Shown one piece after another: positions 16,125 through 24,026 of a stretch of DNA of 64,000 bases. Each line of letters opens with the position of its first letter. Within the stretch, counting starts at the first letter, position 1. The stretch spans positions 1 to 64,000 of the forward strand of contig CALJKV010000046.1 of NCBI GenBank assembly GCA_937974245.1, in the 5' to 3' direction. The DNA is from an uncultured Chloroflexota bacterium. GTDB taxonomy: Bacteria > Chloroflexota > Anaerolineae > Aggregatilineales > Phototrophicaceae. A model generated the notes under the pieces. The model was not told the origin of the DNA, did not search any database, and was given only the letters and a program-made list of their open reading frames with translations. Made by a program: the position numbers and the translations under genes.

Positions 16125-17693
16125 TTAAGCCGGTGGATTCCCCCACCCGCCGCCGCCGGGTGTTTCGATGATGACCATATCGCCAGCCTGGGCTGTGCCG
16201 CTGTATTTACCGCCGACGGTTTCTACTGTCCCATCCGCCCGGATGATCTGATTATGGCCGGGCAGACCGGGTTGGCCGCCTTCCAGCCCATACGGAGCAT
16301 AGACGCGCCGTTCACTGTTTAAGGTGATCTGCGCCGGAGCGAGAAATTCATAAACCCGCCGGATACCCTCACCGCCGTGATATTTGCCTGCCCCACCAGA
16401 ATTTGTACGTAAAGCGTATTCACGCACGCGCACCGGAAGCGCATACTCCAGTGTTTCAACCGGGGTATTGCGTGTGTTGGTCATGTGGCTGTGCCGCCCG
16501 CTGATGCCATCGCCCAGTGCGCCCCCGCCGTGTCCTCCGGCAATCGTTTCGTAGTACACAAATGCCCGCTGATGTGCCATGCCCCCAAACGTGAAATTGT
16601 TCATCGTTCCCTGACTGGCCGCCGGGATGTGTCCCGGCAAAGCCTGTGCCAGTGCGCCTAACACAGCATCCACAATGCGCTGTCCGGTTTCTGTGTTGCC
16701 CACCGCCACCGCCGCCGGGAAGTCCGGGTTGAGCAGGCTGTGGAGCGGGGTGAGGACCGTCACTGGCTGGAAACAACCGTGATTGACTGGCACATCGTCC
16801 TCGGCCAGCAGCCGCACACAGTACCACGTCGCAGAGCGCACAATCGCCTCCACCGCGTTGACATTCCCGGCTACCTGGGGCGCACTCCCGGTAAAATCAA
16901 CAGTCATCTGGGAACCGGCTATGGTGATTGCTGCTTGGATTGGGATGCGGAACTCGGCCTGTCCATCTCCTTCCAGCGCATCCTCAAACGTGTATATTCC
17001 ATCCGGGATGGTCGTGATGACCGCCTCGGTCATTCGCCGGGAATAGTCGAGCAGGGCAGCGGCATGAGCCAGCACCCGTTCCGCGCCGTGAGCCATAACC
17101 AGTGCCAGCAACCGCCGTGCGCCGACCCGTTGCGCCGCCAACTGCGCCTCGAAATCGCCCAGCCGTTCCTCCGGTGCGCGACTGTTGGCCGTGATAAGCC
17201 GCATTACCGCCTCGTTCCGCCTTCCGGCTTCCACAAGTTTGACCGGCGGGATGATGATGCCTTCCTGATAGAGTTCAGTGCTGAGGGGCAGTGAACCCGG
17301 TGACATCCCACCTACATCCGCATGGTGCGCCCGGCTGGCGACAAAAAACACGATCCTGTCGCCCACAAAGACTGGGGAAACCATTGTGACATCCGGCAGA
17401 TGTGTGCCGCCATGATATGGGTCGTTGAGGATCACCACATCCCCAGGCTGGAGCGTCGGAAACTCACGCAGGGCGTAATCCACGGAGGCGGGCATACTGC
17501 CCAGGTGAACCGGGATGTGCGCCGCTTGCGCCACCATCCGCGCCTGACCATCAAACACGGCGCAGCTAAAATCGAGTCGTTCGCGGATATTGGGGCTGAA
17601 GCTGGCGCGTTGCAGTGTCACGCCCATTTCCTCGGCGGCTGAGGCGAACAGGTTCTTGAATATCTCCAGGGAAATAGGGTCTATGGTTAGCAT
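16125..17693 (-). CDS. Hydantoinase B/oxoprolinase family protein (HyuB-like)
   Basis: The 522-residue HyuB-type subunit starts with DPISLEIFKNLFASAAEEMG and contains the VILNDPYHGGTHLPDVTMVSPVF and ASRAHHADVGG blocks and the GGHGGGALGDG region typical of the family. HyuB works with HyuA in ATP-dependent hydrolysis of hydantoins or 5-oxoproline, or in acetone-carboxylase-like enzymes. No hyuA lies next to it here, so the partner must be elsewhere or the annotation by family does not give the substrate. The start is set at 17693 (MLTIDPIS); the 32 upstream codons overlap the tail of the preceding gene and carry no family sequence. Confidence 0.88.
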   Translation of the reverse strand: MLTIDPISLEIFKNLFASAAEEMGVTLQRASFSPNIRERLDFSCAVFDGQARMVAQAAHIPVHLGSMPASVDYALREFPTLQPGDVVILNDPYHGGTHLPDVTMVSPVFVGDRIVFFVASRAHHADVGGMSPGSLPLSTELYQEGIIIPPVKLVEAGRRNEAVMRLITANSRAPEERLGDFEAQLAAQRVGARRLLALVMAHGAERVLAHAAALLDYSRRMTEAVITTIPDGIYTFEDALEGDGQAEFRIPIQAAITIAGSQMTVDFTGSAPQVAGNVNAVEAIVRSATWYCVRLLAEDDVPVNHGCFQPVTVLTPLHSLLNPDFPAAVAVGNTETGQRIVDAVLGALAQALPGHIPAASQGTMNNFTFGGMAHQRAFVYYETIAGGHGGGALGDGISGRHSHMTNTRNTPVETLEYALPVRVREYALRTNSGGAGKYHGGEGIRRVYEFLAPAQITLNSERRVYAPYGLEGGQPGLPGHNQIIRADGTVETVGGKYSGTAQAGDMVIIETPGGGGWGNPPA

Positions 17694-17709
17694 ATTATCT
17701 GTCAAATCC

Positions 17710-18147
17710 TCAAATGGATGGGTCACGACGATTATATGAAGGTCGGCGTTTGGGTTTCTCATCCACCTTCGTGTCAAGCCACTCGCCATCCTCGGCTAAG
17801 TGATCGTAAATACTGTCTGGTACATACTGGTCACCTGCCGCATTGGCCTTTGTCATTTCACGTTCCAAAGCTTGTTCCAGCATCTCTTGATACAACAGAT
17901 AAACGGTGTGAACAATCGGCCAGATCACCAGCAGTAGTGCCAGAACATAATATGGTGCCCCATCCTGATATACGATTGTCCCATCCGGTCGCATAAAGCT
18001 AACAAGCTTTGAGATCGTATCGCCAGTGTGCCATATAATTCCAAAAATCAGAAGGAAAACCAGGAAGCTGGCGACATACACAAAGCGACGTGTATACCGC
18101 TTTGTCACACGTTTGCGGTTGTCTTCTTCATCCCGGTAGGACATCAT
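17710..18147 (-). CDS. Small membrane protein with two TM segments
   Basis: The 145 residues have a strongly basic N-terminus (about residues 4-21), TM helices at about 23-43 and 65-85, a short extracytoplasmic loop between them, and a charged C-terminal tail. No family is recognised. It starts at ATG 18147 with AGGATAGG upstream, and the gene ends 16 bases before the HyuB-like start, so the two may be co-transcribed. No function can be inferred. Confidence 0.6.
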   Translation of the reverse strand: MMSYRDEEDNRKRVTKRYTRRFVYVASFLVFLLIFGIIWHTGDTISKLVSFMRPDGTIVYQDGAPYYVLALLLVIWPIVHTVYLLYQEMLEQALEREMTKANAAGDQYVPDSIYDHLAEDGEWLDTKVDEKPKRRPSYNRRDPSI

Positions 18148-18292
18148 GTGTACCTATCCTTATCTTCTATCAATCCGCCAACTTTGATGACACTTATTAT
18201 GCCCCATCCCCTAGCCCACGACCATAACTGAGCTTCACATAATTTTGCGGTATCATCATGAGCTAAACCCGTAAATCTAAGGAGTGTGTCTC

Positions 18293-19105
18293 ATGCGTTG
18301 GGAAGAATTGACAAGCGATGGATTTATCCCAGCAGTGGCGAAAGCCGAGGGTGTATGTTTGCTGCCGCTCTCGGTCATCGAACGCCATGCTCATCATTTG
18401 CCGATGGGCACGGATATGTATATTGGCCGGGAACTTTGCCGCAGGACCGCCGAACTTGAGCCAGTGGTCATTTTCCCTGATTTCATCTTCACACAGATTC
18501 TCGAAGCGCGTCATTGTGCTGGAACGATTGCAATTGATGCTGAGCTGATTGTGCAACTACTGGACAATATCTGCCGGGAGATTGCCCGCAACGGCCTGAA
18601 AAAGATCGTCCTGGTGAATGCACACGGGGGCAACGATCACCTTATCCACTATTTCTTGCAGACACAGCTTGGCAGCCCGCGCGATTATGCCGTGTATGTG
18701 GCGCAGCCGCCGCTTGCGCCGGATGATGAGGCAGCGGTACAGGCACAGTGGGAAACCACTGTAGACGGCCACGCCGGTGAAAGTGAAACCAGCGCGATTA
18801 TGGTCATCCGCCCTGACCTGGTGCGCTCCGACCAACTCAAAGCCGATGGGGAAGGGATGCCCTTAGGCCGCCTGCGGGCGATGCGCGATACTGGCGTTTA
18901 TACTGGAATCTGGTGGTACGCCGATCACCCGACGCACTATTGTGGCGATGGCAGCGTAGCAACTGTCGAGAAGGGGGAGCGCTATCTGGCGGCACGGGCG
19001 CGGGCGTTAGCGAAAGCTGTGCGAGCCATCAAGGATGATAGCGAGACAATCCGCCTGCAAAACGAGTTCTTCGGAGCGAGCAAACAGACTACCCCCAGAG
19101 GTTAG
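18293..19105 (+). CDS. Creatininase family amidohydrolase
   Basis: The 270-residue creatininase/FAPy-deformylase family protein has the metal motif ERHAHHLPMGTD (Glu30, His32, Asp41), LVNAHGGN, and the GHAGESET block with the second-shell Glu. Members hydrolyse cyclic amides or formamides (creatinine, formamidopyrimidines, mycofactocin precursor). The start is ATG 18293 (MRWEEL), with AAGGAG at 18279-18284. The gene stands alone, ends before a strong hairpin and faces away from the minus-strand genes. Substrate not determinable. The radical SAM genes in the window are far away, so a mycofactocin MftE role is not supported. Confidence 0.85.
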   Translation: MRWEELTSDGFIPAVAKAEGVCLLPLSVIERHAHHLPMGTDMYIGRELCRRTAELEPVVIFPDFIFTQILEARHCAGTIAIDAELIVQLLDNICREIARNGLKKIVLVNAHGGNDHLIHYFLQTQLGSPRDYAVYVAQPPLAPDDEAAVQAQWETTVDGHAGESETSAIMVIRPDLVRSDQLKADGEGMPLGRLRAMRDTGVYTGIWWYADHPTHYCGDGSVATVEKGERYLAARARALAKAVRAIKDDSETIRLQNEFFGASKQTTPRG

Positions 19106-19170
19106 TTCCACATTGATGATGGGCTGAAGGCAGTCGCCCTGTGCAGATTCTGGTGAATCAGGGATAATCA

Positions 19171-19196
19171 TGGCTCGATAGACGGATATCGAGCCA
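19171..19196 (+). terminator. Hairpin between creatininase-like and glycosyltransferase genes
   Basis: A perfect 10-bp stem (tggctcgata at 19171-19180, tatcgagcca at 19187-19196) with a 6-base loop lies 65 bases after the creatininase stop. Only GCTTTGTCC follows, so it is a plausible but T-poor terminator. Confidence 0.55.
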
Positions 19197-19234
19197 GCTT
19201 TGTCCGAATTGCCTCCTAAAAGGTATTTTTGTTG

Positions 19235-20779
19235 ATGCGATTGTTTCAAGCGATGTGGCGCGGGGGAGATTACCGGTCTCTACCTGTGCAGAGGTTTGCC
19301 CGGCAGGTCAATGCAGTTTGCGGCCACCGCCGGATGCCCTGGATACTGTTTGGCCTGGGTTTGCTGCGGGCGGTTGTCTCGCTGTCGGCATATCCCCCGG
19401 CACATGGCGCAGATTCGTTCGCCTACTTCTTTTATGCCCAGCGTTTTACCGGAATGACCGAGGTTGCCGGGTTGAGCCAACTCGTGCCACCGCTGTACCC
19501 GCTGTTTATCCTGGCGACTTACGGATGGTTAGGTTCGGCCTACTGGCTGATCGGGCTGCAAGTCCTGATGTCGGCGGCGATTGTGCCGCTTTTCTACCTC
19601 GCGCTGCGGCGTTACAGTCCGGTAATTGCGATGGGGGCGGCGCTGGTGATCCTGCTGGATTTCCAGGTTGCTGTTCTCTTTAACTTCATTTCCACCGAGC
19701 CGCTGTATATGTTTTTGCTGGCACTGTCTTTCTGGTTGTTCCTGCGTCAATCTGAAGCCCAAAAGGGCGAAAACACCGCTCGTGACGCGCTGCCGGGTTT
19801 CACGCTGCTGCTGGTGATGCTCACCCGTGCGGTCGGGCGTTTTCTGATTATTCCGTTGGTGGTGGTGTTCTGGTTGCGGACGCGCAGTTGGCGGCGCAGC
19901 CTCATCTTTTTGGCAGGGTTTCTCATTACCCTGGTTGTGTATTCGCTGGCTTCGGGCGTATTGCTGGGTGGGGTTGAAGGGACAACCAGCAGTGACTACA
20001 TGGTGACGGGTGTGGTGCTGCGGAATACGTCCTGGCTAACAGCGGAGAACGGCCCGGCGTCCGCCGAGTTTCTGGATGTGCGGACTGCTTGCGCAGATCG
20101 CAACTTCTACGATTGTTACTACAGTCTGCGCGGTAGTCACGATGGTATGATTGGCCTGATCTTCAATACCCTGTTTGAGACAGTTGCCGCCAACTGGCAG
20201 CCTTTTGTCGGCGGCATTATTGAACGCACCGAGGACTTCCTTGCGCTTTCCGGCCAGCAGTTCGGCCACGACCCCGGTTTGCCGAGTGAGATACAGTGCC
20301 AGGATGTGGATGCGTTTGCGGACGCGCTTACGCCGGAGACGCTGCTCACGCGGGGGTGGGGCTGGACGTGGGGCATCCGTGATTTTACTGACAATAATTT
20401 TGAACAGTTCCGGGAACTCTATCGTCCGATGCGGGGCGCGTTATGCCCGCCGCTGCCCGGTTCACCGCCTGCGAAAACAGCGGTGGATTACCTGGCATTC
20501 CGCTATCGTTCGCTGGCGAGGCCGCAGCCGTTCCTGTGGTACGGGGCGCTCACCGTGTTGGTGCTGGTCGTCCCCTGGGCGCGGCGCTACTGGTTGCCGT
20601 TTCTGACGGCGCTGTCCTTTCTATTCAACCACGCGCTGGCCTCCGCCGTGTTAAGCAACGTGCAGCCGCGCTACGTGGTGGTCGTCAACCCCTTCCGAGC
20701 GATTCTGCTGGTGCTGCTGGCGTATCTGGTGATGAAGGCAGCGGCTCTGCTGGCAGATGAGGTGCTGACAAGGTGCTAA
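19235..20779 (+). CDS. Multi-pass membrane protein, GT39-like glycosyltransferase
   Basis: The 514 residues hold about nine to eleven TM helices. After TM1 comes a short loop with HGADSFAYFFYAQRF, the acidic position used by PMT/ArnT-like (GT39/GT83) enzymes, followed by PPLYPLF. These enzymes use polyprenyl-phosphate sugars as donors at the outer membrane face. A large extracytoplasmic loop with four Cys residues lies at about 270-390. The start is uncertain: TTG 19229, TTG 19232 or ATG 19235 all follow AAAAGG (19218-19223); ATG is chosen. Substrate unknown. Confidence 0.7.
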   Translation: MRLFQAMWRGGDYRSLPVQRFARQVNAVCGHRRMPWILFGLGLLRAVVSLSAYPPAHGADSFAYFFYAQRFTGMTEVAGLSQLVPPLYPLFILATYGWLGSAYWLIGLQVLMSAAIVPLFYLALRRYSPVIAMGAALVILLDFQVAVLFNFISTEPLYMFLLALSFWLFLRQSEAQKGENTARDALPGFTLLLVMLTRAVGRFLIIPLVVVFWLRTRSWRRSLIFLAGFLITLVVYSLASGVLLGGVEGTTSSDYMVTGVVLRNTSWLTAENGPASAEFLDVRTACADRNFYDCYYSLRGSHDGMIGLIFNTLFETVAANWQPFVGGIIERTEDFLALSGQQFGHDPGLPSEIQCQDVDAFADALTPETLLTRGWGWTWGIRDFTDNNFEQFRELYRPMRGALCPPLPGSPPAKTAVDYLAFRYRSLARPQPFLWYGALTVLVLVVPWARRYWLPFLTALSFLFNHALASAVLSNVQPRYVVVVNPFRAILLVLLAYLVMKAAALLADEVLTRC

Positions 20780-20806
20780 AGTTGAAGTTGGAATCAATGT
20801 GGTTTT

Positions 20807-21475
20807 TCACACGAGATGCCAATTAGCCTCGCGGGTTTTGATGACTTTTCCCGGCACACCAACAACTGTCGTGTTAGGTGGTACATTTTCTATAACAATG
20901 CTGCCTGCACCTATAATTGACCATGCCCCTATGGTCTTCTTTTCGATGATATTTACACCTGTGCCTACAAAACACCCTTCTTCAAAGGAGATATTGCCCG
21001 ATACATGAACCCCAGGCGATAACGTTGTAAAATCCGCAATGCTTGCATCGTGACTGACTGTGCAATCAATATTGATATGAACATGATTTCCAATATGAAT
21101 ATTGTTTGTCAATATACACCCGGCGGCAATTACGACGCCTTCTCCAATAGATACCCAGCGCGTCATAATCGCAGTTGGATGAACGACGCTGCAAAATGGT
21201 ATACCGAGTGCCTTCGCTCGTTCTGTTAGGTGAAATCTAAGGTGAGGCGCTCCTACGGCACAAACGGTGGCGCAGTCCATATTGTCGAGAAACCACTCAA
21301 ATCCCCCTAGAATAGGCTTATCATTAATCATTATTCCTGGTTTACCATATTCTGGGTCTACAATAAAACCTTTTACGTCATATCTAGGTTTAATGGTATT
21401 TATGGCATCGAAAACATCAAGGACTTCCCGTGCATGACCTCCCGCTCCGATAATCGCCACTTTTTGAAGGTTCAT
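20807..21475 (-). CDS. NeuD/PglD-type sugar O- or N-acyltransferase
   Basis: The 222-residue left-handed beta-helix acyltransferase has an N-terminal Rossmann-like part (KVAIIGAGGHAREVLDVFD, as in PglD/NeuD) and C-terminal hexapeptide repeats (DCTVSHDASIADFTTLSPGV, and others). The His in VSHDA is the likely catalytic base. The closing GVPGKVIKTRE block is typical. Such enzymes acetylate amino-sugar nucleotides or sialic acids. The start is set at 21475 (MNLQKVAI); two upstream ATGs have no ribosome site. It is convergent with the GT39-like gene and divergent from the aminotransferase gene. Together with that gene it suggests an acetamido-sugar pathway. Confidence 0.85.
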   Translation of the reverse strand: MNLQKVAIIGAGGHAREVLDVFDAINTIKPRYDVKGFIVDPEYGKPGIMINDKPILGGFEWFLDNMDCATVCAVGAPHLRFHLTERAKALGIPFCSVVHPTAIMTRWVSIGEGVVIAAGCILTNNIHIGNHVHINIDCTVSHDASIADFTTLSPGVHVSGNISFEEGCFVGTGVNIIEKKTIGAWSIIGAGSIVIENVPPNTTVVGVPGKVIKTREANWHLV

Positions 21476-21769
21476 ATGTGTTCCCATTAGTAGAAGAAGA
21501 TAGCTTACCCGATATGCTGTACCCATACGTGAAAGTGTGTTGACTTTGTCAAGACAGTGTCAATATTCACTTGGATGATGACCTAAGTTTTTGTGGAACT
21601 ATGCTTGTCTGGGGTTTCGAATCGAACGCTTTTCCATGGTTGAAATCACCCTGGTATCTACTGCTAAAAACGTTTATAGTCGAAACCGCTGTGAACTACA
21701 TCTGAGTAAAATAACTGTGTATGCACAAGCATGAACAGTTGGCCCCTCTAGGCGCGATGGTCTTATCAT
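21476..21769. other. Divergent intergenic region, AT-richer
   Basis: 294 bases separate the acyltransferase and aminotransferase starts. The stretch and the flanking acyltransferase gene look richer in A/T than the rest of the window. TTGACT at 21540-21545 followed 17 bases later by ATATTC could be a weak plus-strand promoter. No RNA gene or repeat was recognised. Confidence 0.4.
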
Positions 21770-22987
21770 ATGATTAAATCAAATGTTGTGAAAAGTCAAC
21801 AGTCTGACTTGGCGGTTTTTGGTGGTGAACCAACCTTTACCGAGGCAATTCATGTCGGAAGACCGAATGTTCCCGACCGTGCTTTGCTTCTGGAGCGTAT
21901 CAATGATGTTCTGGATCGTCAGTGGTTTACCAATGACGGGCCATATGTTCGGGAACTCGAGACAAATTTGGCTGAGTTTCTGGGAGTCAGACACTGTATC
22001 GCCATGTGCAATGGCACGATTGCCCTGGAAATTGCTATTCGAGCCACCGAGCTAACCGGAGAGGTCATTGTTCCATCTTTTACATTTATTGCTACAGCTC
22101 ACGCATTACAATGGCAAGGGATTACTCCAGTCTTTTGCGATGTTGCGCCCGGCACACATCACCTTGACCCTAAGCGGGTAGAAGAACTGATTACGCCTCG
22201 TACTACCGGCATTCTAGGAGTGCATGTCTGGGGGCAGGCGTGTGAAATCGAGGCCTTGGAAGAAATCGCTGACCGACACGACTTGGTGCTGTTGTTCGAC
22301 GCTGCGCACGCCTTTGCTTGTTCACACAATTCCCGGATGATTGGCAGCTTTGGCCGCGCTGAAGTGTTCAGTTTCCACGCTACCAAGTTCTTTAACACCT
22401 TTGAGGGCGGCGCGATCACCACGAATGATGATGACCTGGCGCACAAGATGCGTTTTATGCGCAATTTTGGGTTTGCCGGTTATGATGATGTGCAGTACAT
22501 TGGCACAAACGGCAAGATGAATGAAATCTCCGCGGCAATGGGGCTGACGCTTTTCGACGGTCTCGATAACATCGTCCAACGAAACAAACAGAATTATCAT
22601 ATATATCAGGAGCAGCTAGGCGGTTTGCCTGGTGTGCAGTTTATTGAATATGACGAAAGCGAGCGGTGCAATTATCAATATATCATCCTTGAGATTGATG
22701 AAGATGTTGCTGGAATAAGCCGCGATTCGCTCGTTAAGATACTACACGCCGAAAATGTATTGGCGCGTCGTTATTTTTATCCTGGATGCCATCAGATGGA
22801 GCCGTACCGCTCTTACTTCCCCCATGCAGGACTGTTACTTCCGCTTACCAATAAGCTCGTTACGCAGGTGATGGCGCTTCCAACCGGTGTGTCTGTTCAG
22901 CCTGAGGATGTTGTCAAGGTTTGTGACATTATCCGGTTTGCCCTGTCCCATGCTCTCGAGATTAAACAGCGCCTGGGTGTCAAATAG
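21770..22987 (+). CDS. DegT/DnrJ/EryC1/StrS-family sugar aminotransferase
   Basis: The 405-residue PLP enzyme of the sugar aminotransferase type has AMCNGTIALEIAIRA near 80, the LLFDAAHAFAC segment with the Asp that holds the PLP ring nitrogen, and the Schiff-base Lys206 in HATKFFNTFEGG. Members convert 3- or 4-keto sugars on dTDP or UDP into amino sugars. Length is normal. It starts a run of three plus-strand genes (6 bases to the GT2 gene). Pairing with the divergent NeuD-type acyltransferase resembles PglE/PglD logic, but the dehydratase is not in this window. Confidence 0.9.
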   Translation: MIKSNVVKSQQSDLAVFGGEPTFTEAIHVGRPNVPDRALLLERINDVLDRQWFTNDGPYVRELETNLAEFLGVRHCIAMCNGTIALEIAIRATELTGEVIVPSFTFIATAHALQWQGITPVFCDVAPGTHHLDPKRVEELITPRTTGILGVHVWGQACEIEALEEIADRHDLVLLFDAAHAFACSHNSRMIGSFGRAEVFSFHATKFFNTFEGGAITTNDDDLAHKMRFMRNFGFAGYDDVQYIGTNGKMNEISAAMGLTLFDGLDNIVQRNKQNYHIYQEQLGGLPGVQFIEYDESERCNYQYIILEIDEDVAGISRDSLVKILHAENVLARRYFYPGCHQMEPYRSYFPHAGLLLPLTNKLVTQVMALPTGVSVQPEDVVKVCDIIRFALSHALEIKQRLGVK

Positions 22988-22993
22988 CGTGAT

Positions 22994-24019
22994 TTGAACG
23001 AACAAATAGATAAGAGCGATTCAGTGCCAAATACACCAGATTACTCGATTATCATTCCGGTTTACTATAATGAAGGCTCACTGACGCCAACTGTGATGTT
23101 GCTCAAAAGTGAGGTCTTTGATCAGCATCCTGACCTGCATCCTGAAGTGATATTTGTGGATGATGGTTCGGGAGACGGATCTCTGGCGGAACTGTTGCGG
23201 TTGCAGAAGCAGTACCCTGACCTTATGAAAGTGATTAAGCTCACGCGCAATTTCGGACAAGTTAATGCCGTGCTGGCTGGGCTGGCGTTCTCCCAGGGGA
23301 AGTGCGCGATATTCATTTCGGCAGACGGCCAGGACCCGCCCAACTTGATTAACACGATGTTACAGGCCCATTTTGAGGAAAATTACGATATTGTCGCCTG
23401 CTTCCGAGAAGGACGCGATGAGTCGGCTTATCGTATCTGGACATCGCAGGTATTTTATAGGGTGATGCGGAAACTCAGTTTCCCGAACATGCCTCAAGGT
23501 GGGTTTGACTTCGCGTTGTTAAGCCGGCGTGTGGTGCGTGTGCTACTTCGTAATCGTGAAGCCACCCCCTTTTTCCAGGGGCAAATTCTGTGGACAGGTT
23601 TTAATATCAAGTTCATCGGTTATCATCGCCTGGAACGCAAGGTTGGGCGTTCTCGCTGGACATTTACAAAGAAACTCACCTATTTGATGGATGGCGTTGT
23701 CGCCTATTCTTTCTTCCCGATCCGCTTCATTACCGCGATTGGGGTATTGGTTGCCATCATTGGTTTTCTTTATGCGTTTATCATTTTAGTGACCAAGCTC
23801 ATCTGGGGGCTTCCGGTGACGGGCTGGGCACCTCTCATGATTATCATTCTGGTCCTCGGTGGTACGCAAATGCTGATGCTAGGGATTATTGGTGAGTATC
23901 TGTGGCGTTCGCTTGCCCAGTCACGTAATCGTGATCCCTATATCATTGACGCGATTTATGGGGATTTCCGCAATGTGGATGTGCAGGCCGCGGTGCCGGA
24001 TGTGGATACAAACGAGTAA
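22994..24019 (+). CDS. GT2 glycosyltransferase with two C-terminal TM helices (GtrB/ArnC-like)
   Basis: The 341-residue GT-A enzyme has SIIIPVYYNEGSL, VIFVDDGSGDGS (donor-binding DD), SADGQDPP and a QGQILW acceptor region, then two TM helices at about 240-265 and 275-300. This layout is that of polyprenyl-phosphate glycosyltransferases (GtrB, ArnC, DPM1-like). These make the lipid-linked sugar donors that GT39-like membrane enzymes use. The start codon is TTG at 22994, 6 bases after the aminotransferase stop. Two membrane transferases nearby (19235 and 24027) could be users of its product. Confidence 0.88.
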   Translation: MNEQIDKSDSVPNTPDYSIIIPVYYNEGSLTPTVMLLKSEVFDQHPDLHPEVIFVDDGSGDGSLAELLRLQKQYPDLMKVIKLTRNFGQVNAVLAGLAFSQGKCAIFISADGQDPPNLINTMLQAHFEENYDIVACFREGRDESAYRIWTSQVFYRVMRKLSFPNMPQGGFDFALLSRRVVRVLLRNREATPFFQGQILWTGFNIKFIGYHRLERKVGRSRWTFTKKLTYLMDGVVAYSFFPIRFITAIGVLVAIIGFLYAFIILVTKLIWGLPVTGWAPLMIIILVLGGTQMLMLGIIGEYLWRSLAQSRNRDPYIIDAIYGDFRNVDVQAAVPDVDTNE

Positions 24020-24026
24020 TCAGAAA

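Noticed and set aside
18293..19105. MftE of a mycofactocin system
   Set aside because: The neighbours are not mft genes, and the radical SAM genes in the window lie more than 20 kb away.
21611..21629. tRNA-like T-arm string (ggggtttcgaatcgaacgc)
   Set aside because: No acceptor stem, anticodon arm or D-arm can be placed around it.
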